A DNA stretch of 32,856 nucleotides from Gammaproteobacteria bacterium (GTDB taxonomy: Bacteria > Pseudomonadota > Gammaproteobacteria > Arenicellales > JAANXG01). The notes beneath the pieces were generated by a model. The model had not been told where the DNA came from, did not search any database, and worked only from the letters and a program-made list of their open reading frames with translations. The translations under genes were made by a program, and so were the position numbers. Below are positions 7,868 to 15,876 of this stretch, in pieces. The DNA lies in assembly GCA_024639325.1 (NCBI GenBank), contig JAHEIO010000042.1:1-32856 (forward strand), in the 5' to 3' direction. The stretch's first letter is position 1, and the number at the start of each line of letters is the position of its first letter.

Positions 7868-8440
7868 TCACACAGACAGCTTGTCGATAACGCGCACGAG
7901 TTCCCCGCCCAGCGTCAAGACTTTTTGCTGGTTCTGATCTTCCAGCGACCCACCCTCGTTGAACGCCTTGCCTGCCCGTGGTATCGCCTGCTGTCCGGGC
8001 AATACCAGCACTCCCAGGTTGGTCAGCAACATGCGCAGGTGCACCAGTCCCCGCATTCCCCCGAGCGCGCCCGGTGAAGCCGACATGATCGCCGCCGCCT
8101 TGCCGCGGTATGCCGCCAGCGGTCCGCCGTCCGCGCTTTCGGACCTCGATGCCCAGTCCAGTACATTTTTCAGCAGCGGGCTGAACGCACCGTTATATTC
8201 CGGAGACGAAATCAGGATTCCGTCGTGCGCTGTCAGCAGGCGTTTGAACTCTCTGCCCTTCTCCGGTATACCTTCTTCGGCTTCGAGATCGCCGTTGTAG
8301 AGGGGCATGGGATAGTCCGCCAGATCGATCAGCGTGACGTCGCCGCCTGCGCGTCTTGCGCCTTCCGCGGCGATCCTGATTAGTTTCTTGTTAAAGGAAG
8401 CGCCGCGGGCGCTGCCGGAAAATGCAAGGATTCGGGCCAT
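7868..8440 (-). CDS. NADPH-dependent FMN reductase family protein
   Basis: A 190-residue flavodoxin-fold protein. The N-terminal ILAFSGSARGASFNKKL binds the FMN phosphate, and SSPEYNGAFSPLLKNVLDW is the family signature. Members reduce FMN, quinones, azo dyes or chromate with NAD(P)H. The start at 8440 is chosen over one nine codons upstream because AGGAGA lies 5 bases before it and MARILAFSGS is the usual N-terminus. It is divergent from the EamA transporter across about 100 bases. Physiological substrate unknown. Confidence 0.92.
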   Translation of the reverse strand: MARILAFSGSARGASFNKKLIRIAAEGARRAGGDVTLIDLADYPMPLYNGDLEAEEGIPEKGREFKRLLTAHDGILISSPEYNGAFSPLLKNVLDWASRSESADGGPLAAYRGKAAAIMSASPGALGGMRGLVHLRMLLTNLGVLVLPGQQAIPRAGKAFNEGGSLEDQNQQKVLTLGGELVRVIDKLSV

Positions 8441-8548
8441 TGGTTCTCCTGTAGGTCTGATTGGCATGGCATATCATACCTGTTGCCCGATCAACGATGA
8501 TTGTGGGAGCATCCCCGCCTTTTCAGCTTGAAGCGCAAAGATCGCCGA

Positions 8549-9442
8549 ATGAACCGCCTTAAATCCAACGCACGCCTGGTTGAACTTGCACTGTTGTTCG
8601 TGCTGGCAATCATTTGGAGCTCGTCTTTCATGTTCATCAAGGTCGCGGTGACAACGCTTTCACCACTGACGCTTTCGTTCACCCGCATCTTGCTGGCTGC
8701 CGTGGTGCTTGCACTGTATGCGTTCTACCGGGGCGACAGACTGCCGCGGGACTTGGCCACCTGGGTGGCAGCCTGCGTCGTCGGCTTGCTGGGAAACGTG
8801 CTGCCGTTTTCCCTCATTCACTGGGGAGAGCAGTATGTAGACAGCAGCTTGACCGCCATTCTGATGGGGGTAATGCCTGTGGCGGTGGCTTTGATGGCCC
8901 ATTTCGCGACCGAATCCGACCCATTGACGGCGCGAAGAGCTGTTGGAATCGCAATTGGTTTCACGGGTCTTGTGATACTGATCGGACTGGATGCACTGGG
9001 CGGACTGGGCTCCGCAATTTTCGCCCAGATCGCCATCATGTCGGCGGCGCTGAGCTACAGCGTCACCACCATATTCGTCAGGCGCGTGACTCACCTCACC
9101 GGACGGCCCATGGCCGTCGCCACCCTGATCTGTGGCGCAACCATACTGCTGCCGCTCACCTTCGTATACGAACAACCGCTGTCGCTGTCACCGGACTGGC
9201 CGGCCCTGGGTTCGCTGTTCATGCTGGGCGTCTTTTCCACAGGTATCGCAACCCTGATGTACTTCCGGTTGATACACACACTCGGCGCCACCACTTTTTC
9301 CCAGATCAATTACCTGATCCCGATGATGGGGGTGGGATGGGGTGCACTCGTGCTCCATGAACAACCGGGCGTTCGCGAGGCCATCGCCCTGGCGTTGATC
9401 CTTGCCGGCGTCGCGCTGGTCAACCAGAAAAAACGATCCTGA
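8549..9442 (+). CDS. EamA-family (DMT superfamily) transporter
   Basis: A 297-residue inner-membrane protein with about ten hydrophobic segments in two EamA repeats. The first repeat begins LLFVLAIIWSSSFMFIKVAV; the second begins around AQIAIMSAALSYSVTTIFVRR. The end of the second repeat keeps INYLIPMMGVGWGALVLHEQP, the usual carboxy-proximal EamA pattern. The family exports metabolites or amino acids; substrate cannot be read from sequence. The ATG at 8549 is preferred to a TTG at 8501 because it gives the usual length, although its ribosome binding site is weak. Convergent with the kinase/phospho-lyase fusion. Confidence 0.93.
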   Translation: MNRLKSNARLVELALLFVLAIIWSSSFMFIKVAVTTLSPLTLSFTRILLAAVVLALYAFYRGDRLPRDLATWVAACVVGLLGNVLPFSLIHWGEQYVDSSLTAILMGVMPVAVALMAHFATESDPLTARRAVGIAIGFTGLVILIGLDALGGLGSAIFAQIAIMSAALSYSVTTIFVRRVTHLTGRPMAVATLICGATILLPLTFVYEQPLSLSPDWPALGSLFMLGVFSTGIATLMYFRLIHTLGATTFSQINYLIPMMGVGWGALVLHEQPGVREAIALALILAGVALVNQKKRS

Positions 9443-9519
9443 ACAAAAGCGCTGATACGGAATGTCGGAGATTACTCGCCTTTGAAACTCCATGTATTCG
9501 AAAGGGCCGAGGTTTTATC

Positions 9520-11820
9520 TCATACTGCGGCCAGCACTTCATCCAGGCAACGCAAGGTCATATCCACATCGGCCTCGTCGATGACCATAGGCGGCTTGAG
9601 CTTCAGCACGTTGTCTAGCGTCCCATCGGTACTCATGAGTATGCCCCGTTCCTTCATCCCGTTTACTATCGACGATGACTCCCGGGCAGCGGGCTCCAGG
9701 GTCGCGCGATCGGCGACCAGTTCCACCCCGAGGAACAACCCTTCTCCGCGCACGTCCCCGATAATAGCGTGCCGCTCGGCCAGCTTTTTCAAACCAGTCT
9801 GAAAATATTCGCCGAGGTTCAAGGCATGGGCCTGAAGCGATTGCTCCTCGATTACATCGAGCACCGCCATGCCAATTGCGCATGAAACTGGATTACCGCC
9901 GAAACTGTTGAAATATTCCATGCCATTGTCGAATGACGCGGCGATGCCGGGTGTCGTTACCACGGCTGCCATCGGATGCCCATTTCCGATCGGTTTGCCC
10001 ATGACCACGATATCCGGGACCACGTCCTGGAGTTGAAAGCCCCAGAAGACCTTCCCGACTCGTCCAAACCCAACCTGGACTTCATCCGCGATGCACACGC
10101 CGCCTGCTTCCCTGACGTGCCCAAATGCCGTTTCAAGATACCCGGCAGGGGGCACAACCTGTCCGCCGCAAGACCAGATCGTCTCCGTGATAAATGCGGC
10201 AACCGGACTGTCGACGCGCGCAATCACCTCGGCAACCTCGTTACCGTAAGCAACACCAGCATCCAAGCCCTGCCCCTTGAATGGTCCGCGATATCCATCA
10301 GCCATGGGCACCATGTGCACCCACGGCTCGGCCTTCGCGGTCCCGCCAGCACGCATGAATTTATACGGGCTGATGCTGACGAGCCGCCCCGTGTTGCCGT
10401 GATATGCGGCATCTACAACGAGAAAATCACTGCGCTGCGTATGCGTACGGGCCAGTCGAAGGGCCAGTTCGTTGGCTTCGCTACCCGAATTGACGAAGTA
10501 GCAGACACTCAGCGGATCCGGCAGCGTCGCGCAAAGGCGTTCGGCATATTCAATGAGACCATCGTAGAGATAGCGCGTATTGGTGTTCAGTGTCGCCATC
10601 TGTTTATGAGCCGCCGCAACGATTCGCGGATGGCAGTGGCCCACATGGCATATGTTATTGACCAAATCCAGGTAAGGGCGACCCAGGTGATCGAACAGGA
10701 ATTGCCCTCGCCCCCGGACCAGTTTCAGCGGTTTGCGGTAAGCCAGTGAAAGGGAGGGTCCGATGTGGCGCTTCCGGCGTTCGAGCAGCGCTTCCGGGGG
10801 CGCACCGCGGGGTTCCGTCGCCCGGTCGGCAAACCCCGATGCCAGCTTGTCCAGCGCATCGGCGGGATTGGTGTCGGCAAGCCTCTCCAGCAGGTCCCAG
10901 GCTCCGGCTTCGGTGACGAACCAGTTTGGATGCGACGGGTCTGCGAGCCTGCGTTCGGCGGCGACGGCAACCGTATTGGCAAGCCGGCCGCAAATCAACG
11001 GATACAACACATGCAGCTCCGGTTCGGACAGGCGACACACCTCGTTGTAGGCAGTAATAATCTTGGAAGCAACAACGAATGGTTCGGGTGTCCCCAGCAT
11101 GGCGTAGGCAAGTGTAATTGCCAGGTTGCATATCGACGGATTGTACAAGCTGTCGCCAAAATCAAGCAGACCGGCTACGCGATTGCGTTCGACGAGGACG
11201 TTTTCGTCGTTCAAGTCGTTATGAATAAAGGATTTAGGCAAATCACCCAATCTGGGCTTTGCATCGGCAGCCCACAGGTGAAAGATCCATTCGAGCAACC
11301 TCCGCTTCTGCGGATCGGTTACGAGGGCGACTTTCGGGCGGTGTTGGGATAGCCGGGCAAGATCCCACCGGTGAGTGCGATGCATTGACGGGTGTACGAA
11401 ATCCGACAGCGCGCGGTCGAGCTCCGCCAGTCTTCTGCCCAGATCGGCAAGCAGCTGGTCGTTGTGTTCAGCAAGATCTCCCCAAGCGCTGCCGACGACG
11501 AATTCGAGCAGCTGGGCACGACATACGCCATTGCCGTCGTGGTGCAACTCCGCGGCTGCGTTTCCGGAACGGGTCAGCACCGTGCGCGGCACGCTTAAAC
11601 CGGACACTTTCTCCGAAACGTGTTGAACCGCACGATACTCCATGTCGATGATCGAGCTGTCGCGTTCTTCCGGTGCAATCTTCAGAACGTATCGCGCGTC
11701 TCGGGATACGGTCACCAGATAGTTGATATTCTCTCCCGCTAGGCGCGACAGTGTACCGGAGAGCCCGTATTCAGCCCGAAGCAGTTCCTCCACCGCCGCT
11801 GCCACAGCCAGGCTGTTCAT
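9520..11820 (-). CDS. Fused APH-type kinase and class III PLP phospho-lyase/aminotransferase
   Basis: A 766-residue two-domain enzyme. Residues 1 to about 335 form an aminoglycoside-phosphotransferase-fold kinase with the catalytic loop HNDLNDEN (His200, Asp202, Asn207) and metal site DFGDS (Asp220). Residues about 345-766 form a class III PLP domain: SGSEANE for cofactor phosphate, [11 protein letters not shown] (Asp579) and the PLP lysine in [10 protein letters not shown] (Lys609). [13 protein letters not shown] and [13 protein letters not shown] resemble the mammalian AGXT2L1/AGXT2L2 phospho-lyases (phosphoethanolamine and 5-phosphohydroxylysine lyases), whose kinase partner in the hydroxylysine route is an APH-fold enzyme. 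Predicted: phosphorylate an amino alcohol such as hydroxylysine, then eliminate phosphate and ammonia to an aldehyde. The substrate is inference; ordinary transamination remains possible. Confidence 0.85.
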   Translation of the reverse strand: MNSLAVAAAVEELLRAEYGLSGTLSRLAGENINYLVTVSRDARYVLKIAPEERDSSIIDMEYRAVQHVSEKVSGLSVPRTVLTRSGNAAAELHHDGNGVCRAQLLEFVVGSAWGDLAEHNDQLLADLGRRLAELDRALSDFVHPSMHRTHRWDLARLSQHRPKVALVTDPQKRRLLEWIFHLWAADAKPRLGDLPKSFIHNDLNDENVLVERNRVAGLLDFGDSLYNPSICNLAITLAYAMLGTPEPFVVASKIITAYNEVCRLSEPELHVLYPLICGRLANTVAVAAERRLADPSHPNWFVTEAGAWDLLERLADTNPADALDKLASGFADRATEPRGAPPEALLERRKRHIGPSLSLAYRKPLKLVRGRGQFLFDHLGRPYLDLVNNICHVGHCHPRIVAAAHKQMATLNTNTRYLYDGLIEYAERLCATLPDPLSVCYFVNSGSEANELALRLARTHTQRSDFLVVDAAYHGNTGRLVSISPYKFMRAGGTAKAEPWVHMVPMADGYRGPFKGQGLDAGVAYGNEVAEVIARVDSPVAAFITETIWSCGGQVVPPAGYLETAFGHVREAGGVCIADEVQVGFGRVGKVFWGFQLQDVVPDIVVMGKPIGNGHPMAAVVTTPGIAASFDNGMEYFNSFGGNPVSCAIGMAVLDVIEEQSLQAHALNLGEYFQTGLKKLAERHAIIGDVRGEGLFLGVELVADRATLEPAARESSSIVNGMKERGILMSTDGTLDNVLKLKPPMVIDEADVDMTLRCLDEVLAAV

Positions 11821-11905
11821 ATAACGGAGGTGGTGTGCGTGGCATAAATCACTTCAGCACTGACCGATTCTATCGAATTGACGAAATTCTTGGGCTCGAT
11901 AACGG

Positions 11906-12655
11906 TCACTGCCATCCGCCATCGGGCCGTCTGAAGTTTTCGAACATTTGCACCATCCAGGGGCGTATCGCCAGTACCAGGGTCGTGCCCCGCCGCTCCA
12001 CGCTCATCGTTCTCTTGTCTTCCCGCACGCATTGTTCGAATTCAGTGACCAGGCGGTGCAGCTTGTGATGGATGGCTTCGATTGACTGATCGGAGATCAT
12101 GCCGTTGAGAACCAGTCTGAGTTCTCCCGGTCCATCGAATTTGGACTGAAAGAATTCGTTCTGGACCTGACTTTCGAACAGTTTCTGAATCGGGCCGTTT
12201 TTGCGCCAGGAAAACGTTCGGGACAACCTGACATGCACCTTGTTTCCAGGCAGCAAGTCGATGATCTTCAGTCGATCGAGGTGAGCAAGCAAACGAACCG
12301 CCTCCAGGTCATCGATGTCGTAAGTTTGCGTGATCTGATCTACCGTCCAGTGATTGAACAGCAGAAATGCGATAAGCAAAAGCTTACCGTCGCTTACGAG
12401 TATTTTTTCCTGTTCTTCAGTGAGTTGCTCCACGTTTCTGCGGCGCTCGTCGGCGAGGACGATCAGATCGTCCAGTTCCAGTCCTGCCAGTTCACAAACC
12501 TGTTCCAACCGTTTCACGCTGAAATTAGAACTTGCAAATACCCGCTTGATGGTGGACTCGGATAATCCCAGTTCACGAGCAACATGCGCGTAGGTGACGC
12601 CCCGGCGCCGAAGTTCGCCCTTCAACAGTTCGATTAGATCATCAGCTTGCCCCAT
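11906..12655 (-). CDS. XRE-family transcriptional regulator
   Basis: A 249-residue protein with an N-terminal HTH of the XRE/Cro type (about residues 6-60): RGVTYAHVARELGLSEST is the recognition-helix region, followed by IKRVF. The C-terminal 180 residues are mixed alpha/beta and not recognised; they may bind an effector or dimerise. It lies 85 bases upstream of the kinase/phospho-lyase fusion in the same direction and is divergent from the PspA-family pair, so it could regulate either or both. A palindrome begins 7 bases upstream of its start codon and is a candidate autoregulatory site. Confidence 0.88.
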   Translation of the reverse strand: MGQADDLIELLKGELRRRGVTYAHVARELGLSESTIKRVFASSNFSVKRLEQVCELAGLELDDLIVLADERRRNVEQLTEEQEKILVSDGKLLLIAFLLFNHWTVDQITQTYDIDDLEAVRLLAHLDRLKIIDLLPGNKVHVRLSRTFSWRKNGPIQKLFESQVQNEFFQSKFDGPGELRLVLNGMISDQSIEAIHHKLHRLVTEFEQCVREDKRTMSVERRGTTLVLAIRPWMVQMFENFRRPDGGWQ

Positions 12656-12661
12656 TTCAGA

Positions 12662-12684
12662 AAAGTATCATTATTCAATACTTT
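12662..12684. promoter_or_regulatory. Candidate operator: AAAGTAT-N9-ATACTTT
   Basis: Perfect 7-base inverted arms at 12662-12668 and 12678-12684, in the AT-rich gap between the XRE gene and the PspA-family gene. The position just upstream of the XRE start codon, and AT-rich half-sites about 16 bases centre to centre, fit autoregulation by an XRE dimer. Binding is inferred from position and symmetry; the gap also contains AT-rich promoter-like stretches but no clear sigma-70 pair. Confidence 0.45.
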
Positions 12685-12782
12685 ATGGCCAGCATATTTG
12701 CACATTTATTTATTTGGTTGCCAATTGTAATACCTGATCTCAAACTCGCAGACACTCATCCCAACATTCAGGAGCAATCAAA

Positions 12783-13430
12783 ATGTCGTTGATCAACCGA
12801 ATATACGCAACCATGACCGCGCGCGTCGACAGAGTCGTCGGTGAGATGGAGAACCACGACGCCATAATCGAAGCCGCCATCAGGGACAACCAGCGGGCGC
12901 TGGCGAGGGCAAAAGTAAGATTCAATCGGCTGCAGTCTGACGGCAGGCGGCTCGATCAGCGACTCGAGCACCTCCGAACAGCGCAGGGCCAATGGTCCTC
13001 GCGGGCGCAAGAAGTTGCGGAAACCGATGAGAAGATGGCGCTGCAATGCCTGAAAAAACGGCGAGAATGCCGCCAGCAGGTATCGACTCTGGAGAATGCG
13101 CTGATCGAACACGAAAATGCGGAAAACCGCTTGTGCCGAGACATGTCCAGCGTGGAGGAACGGCTTCGTGATATGAATCAACAGCGCAACCTGATGCGGA
13201 CGAGGGAGTCCACGGCCGAGGCAATGCGCACTTTCAACGCGATCAAGGGGTACTGCGGAGTCAATATCGACGATACCTTCGAGAAATGGGAGACCAAAGT
13301 TCTCGAGGCGGAACTCGTAAGCGGCGACCTTCAGACCACGGACGAGTTGGAAGAGCGCTTCATCGAAGAGGAGGAAATGGCGGAGCTCAGGCTGGAACTG
13401 AATGCACTGACGAGGGAGGACGAAAAATGA
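12783..13430 (+). CDS. PspA/IM30 family protein
   Basis: A 215-residue, almost wholly helical coiled-coil protein. Start MSLINRIYATMTARVDRVV matches the amphipathic N-terminal helix of PspA/IM30/Vipp1 proteins, and the body shows long heptad stretches (QDG-type helices about 25-145) and the conserved AMRTFNAIKGY region. The family belongs to the ESCRT-III superfamily and remodels or protects the inner membrane. CAGGAGC lies 8 bases before the ATG. Its TGA overlaps the next ATG, so it is tied to the membrane protein downstream. There is no PspF, PspB or PspC nearby, unlike the classical stress operon. Confidence 0.88.
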   Translation: MSLINRIYATMTARVDRVVGEMENHDAIIEAAIRDNQRALARAKVRFNRLQSDGRRLDQRLEHLRTAQGQWSSRAQEVAETDEKMALQCLKKRRECRQQVSTLENALIEHENAENRLCRDMSSVEERLRDMNQQRNLMRTRESTAEAMRTFNAIKGYCGVNIDDTFEKWETKVLEAELVSGDLQTTDELEERFIEEEEMAELRLELNALTREDEK

Positions 13431-14776
13431 ATACACCTGCCGTCGAATCGGAAAACCCGGGAATCCGGCGATGGAGAGCACTCGTAGTGATACAGAGTGC
13501 GTTCAGCTATGCCACGCTATCGAACCTGCTCCGCTTGCTGGGTGCGGGTGTGTTGGTGGCTTCCGTCTCGATTTTCCTGCTCAAAGGCTGGGCGACAGGC
13601 AACGACATCCAGAGATACTTCATGCTGCTTGGTCATACCGTTTTACTCGGCGCCACAGGGCTGGGCATCGGTTACTGGATAAAGGAGAGCAAGGGTGCAA
13701 GGTTGTTCCTTGCGCTTTCCCTGGTTGCCGCCGTGGTGAATTTCGCGGTACTTGGTGGGCTTATTTATTCTCAAATCCAATGGGATGACGGCCTGCTTCT
13801 CTATCCTACATTCGCCCGCTGGCAGGCTGGTTCACCACTGGCGGCGCTTACCACCGCAGGCGTAGCTTTGATGTTTCTCGCCCCGGTTACCTGGATTGCG
13901 TTCCTAACTCTGGCTCGACGCTCGGCATCACGACTCACACTCCTTTTCATGGCCGCCGGCAGTATGCTGTTGATACCGGTCAGACAGACCGACCCGATCG
14001 CCATGCTGTTTCTTTTGACAACGGTGGTGCTTTTGCTACAGGTAGTCAGGTTGAAGCATGCCGATAGCACCCTAGCCACCCCGGAAGGCCGCTTCGCACG
14101 CTGGGTCATTTTCGCTCCGGTGGCAATTCTGGTTGGTCGGGGCATGTACCTGTACAGCGCGGATCTGGTGTTGTTTTCCGTGATATCGGCATCGATCTTC
14201 CTTGTGCTGCGGCAATTCTCGTCCGACCGGGATCTGTCACAGAAATCGACGGTCATCATCAATCGCCTGTCGGTTGTTCCGGCGATCTCGACTGCCCTCG
14301 GCACCACGGCCATTGCCGCCGACGCGAACTGGTTGGTGATTCCTGCGTGCCTTCCGTTGTTCGCAATTACCGCGTCGGTACTATTCGTCGATATATCCCT
14401 GCGTTCCGTCTCCGGCGGCAGCGGCTATCGGCGATTGGCGTGCCTCACCATGGCAGCCGCCATGCTCGCCAATGTCTGGCTGTTTCCGGGCCTGGTCACG
14501 GCGATTGTCTGCCTGGCAACCGGTCTGGTAATTTCTATATTCGGCTACTCGGTGCAGCAGCGCATCGTCTTCGTCGCCGGACTGCTCACCCTCATCGCCG
14601 GGGTGCTGCAACAGTGCCGGATCGCGTTCATTTTGTTCGATATGGAAAACTGGGCCGTCCTCGCACTCATCGGCATCATCGCCATCGTCGCGGGTTCAGT
14701 ACTGGAGCGCCACGGAACCGTCCTGCGCGCCCGCATCACGAACTGGCGGCAATCGCTTGGAAACTGGCAATACTAA
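13427..14776 (+). CDS. Polytopic membrane protein paired with PspA-family gene
   Basis: A 449-residue integral membrane protein with roughly 12-13 hydrophobic segments; among the clearest are GAGVLVASVSIFLLKGW, LFLALSLVAAVVNFAVLGG and LALIGIIAIVAGSVLE near the C-terminus. The start at 13427 uses an ATGA overlap with the PspA stop; a longer frame into the PspA gene is rejected. It resembles no transporter family I can name; long multi-helix proteins of this sort are found beside PspA homologues in proteobacteria. A membrane partner or receptor of the PspA protein is a reasonable inference. Convergent with the Rhs cassette genes. Confidence 0.72.
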   Translation: MNTPAVESENPGIRRWRALVVIQSAFSYATLSNLLRLLGAGVLVASVSIFLLKGWATGNDIQRYFMLLGHTVLLGATGLGIGYWIKESKGARLFLALSLVAAVVNFAVLGGLIYSQIQWDDGLLLYPTFARWQAGSPLAALTTAGVALMFLAPVTWIAFLTLARRSASRLTLLFMAAGSMLLIPVRQTDPIAMLFLLTTVVLLLQVVRLKHADSTLATPEGRFARWVIFAPVAILVGRGMYLYSADLVLFSVISASIFLVLRQFSSDRDLSQKSTVIINRLSVVPAISTALGTTAIAADANWLVIPACLPLFAITASVLFVDISLRSVSGGSGYRRLACLTMAAAMLANVWLFPGLVTAIVCLATGLVISIFGYSVQQRIVFVAGLLTLIAGVLQQCRIAFILFDMENWAVLALIGIIAIVAGSVLERHGTVLRARITNWRQSLGNWQY

Positions 14777-14860
14777 CGCTACGGCGGTGAGCTCAATGGG
14801 GCCCGACACGATTGATTTGCACCCCTTTCTTGCTTTCGTGTCTGGCTCTGTTGTTCCTCG

Positions 14861-15217
14861 TTACCCGGACATCTCCGTCGTATACATGAATGGTGCGGGA
14901 AACGAAATAAAGGTAATTACCAGAAGAATAGCCAGAGCCAAATACACGTATGCGGGTTTCATCCTGCGGAACCGGGCATAGATTATTCTGCTAACGTAAA
15001 TACAAAAGGTGATTGATAGCAGGATTGTGACGATAGTCTCGGCGATAAAGAGACCGCTGCCAAATGTAATTTTTATCATCAACACATCAAACAATGTTGA
15101 CATTCCCATAAACACAAGGAAAGCACTAAAAAGAAAAGCGAGCCAGCCAATTAGCACGGTTGCAAGAAGACAGATCCATTTTGGCACGTCACGGTTTCTT
15201 AGCGTCTTCTCAATCAT
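14861..15217 (-). CDS. Three-helix membrane protein, candidate orphan Rhs immunity
   Basis: A 118-residue protein with three or four hydrophobic segments: WICLLATVLIGWLAFLF with AFLVFMGMSTLF, IAETIVTILLSITFCIYV and AYVYLALAILLVITFISFP. Base composition is lower in GC than in the flanking operons. It starts 25 bases after the displaced Rhs tip, and so takes the place of an immunity gene in an orphan toxin/immunity module. No homology is recognised; immunity function is inferred from position and its membrane nature. Confidence 0.6.
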   Translation of the reverse strand: MIEKTLRNRDVPKWICLLATVLIGWLAFLFSAFLVFMGMSTLFDVLMIKITFGSGLFIAETIVTILLSITFCIYVSRIIYARFRRMKPAYVYLALAILLVITFISFPAPFMYTTEMSG

Positions 15218-15242
15218 TTGGGTTATTTGACTGGCCTGTCAA

Positions 15243-15650
15243 TCACGAATTACCGCACGCACTGTAAGGCGCCGGGTCGTAGGTTCCCTTGCAATCCCGC
15301 TCTTTCTTTGCGCAGTCCTCGTCGTCAACACATTCCACAACGCCCTTAATTCTTGCGTTGGTAAGCCACCAAGAGCCTCCGAGATCTATAGAGGGTGGTA
15401 TTAATGTCCAATGTTCGCCTACACCAAATCCATCAAGAAGCTTCCGACTGATGCCTCCCAGTGAAGGACCTGATAACCAGCTGGCTGACGTATACACACC
15501 AAGGGGATCTGTATGTGAAACTGGATTGTTGAGAGAGTAAATATAAGTACTCAGTCCACCATACAAACCGATCGGGCCAGACGTGACGTAGCGCCCGGTT
15601 TTCGGGTCGTAGTACCGGTTCCAGTTGTAGTGTGAGCCGCAAATACTCGA
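15243..15650 (-). pseudogene. Orphan Rhs C-terminal toxin module (no start codon)
   Basis: A 135-codon open frame directly after the TAA of the immunity gene, in the same frame as that gene and with no plausible ATG. It opens with the Rhs core junction (SHYNWNRYYDPKTGRYV, then SGPIG, ending HTDPLG), the same boundary as the intact Rhs gene, followed by an unrelated 80-90 residue tip containing VECVDDEDCAKKERDCKG. This is what remains when a tip is displaced by insertion of a new tip/immunity cassette upstream. The first 65 bases of homology (15568-15632 against 16373-16437) match at 51 positions by hand count. Probably silent until recombined. I cannot name the toxin family. Confidence 0.75.
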
Positions 15651-15863
15651 TTATTTCAGTATTCTATACATGAGAGGAAATACAACCACAGTGAGCACCC
15701 CAAGTAGGTATAGGGAATAGTCCTCTATAACATTATCGACTCGTTCGAACCCAAAAAGAATCGCTCCTAACAAAACGGTAAAGATGCCAATACCAATTGC
15801 AGCAGCATAGCTCGCAAACAACACTTTGAAAAATCGCAGAAATGTTCTTACTGAACCAGTCAT
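15651..15863 (-). CDS. Two-helix membrane protein, candidate Rhs immunity
   Basis: A 70-residue protein with two hydrophobic helices: FASYAAAIGIGIFTVLLGAI and a C-terminal YLLGVLTVVVFPLMYRI. It begins 13 bases after the Rhs stop. There is no clear ribosome binding site, which suggests reinitiation or coupling to the Rhs gene. Small membrane proteins just after an Rhs tip are usually cognate immunity proteins; an inner-membrane one fits a toxin that attacks the membrane. Immunity is inference from location and topology. Confidence 0.65.
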   Translation of the reverse strand: MTGSVRTFLRFFKVLFASYAAAIGIGIFTVLLGAILFGFERVDNVIEDYSLYLLGVLTVVVFPLMYRILK

Positions 15864-15876
15864 TTACGTAAATACT

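Noticed and set aside
13286-13426. Upstream extension of the polytopic membrane protein
   Set aside because: It overlaps the PspA coding region in another frame and is Arg/Gly-rich; the ATGA overlap gives a better start.
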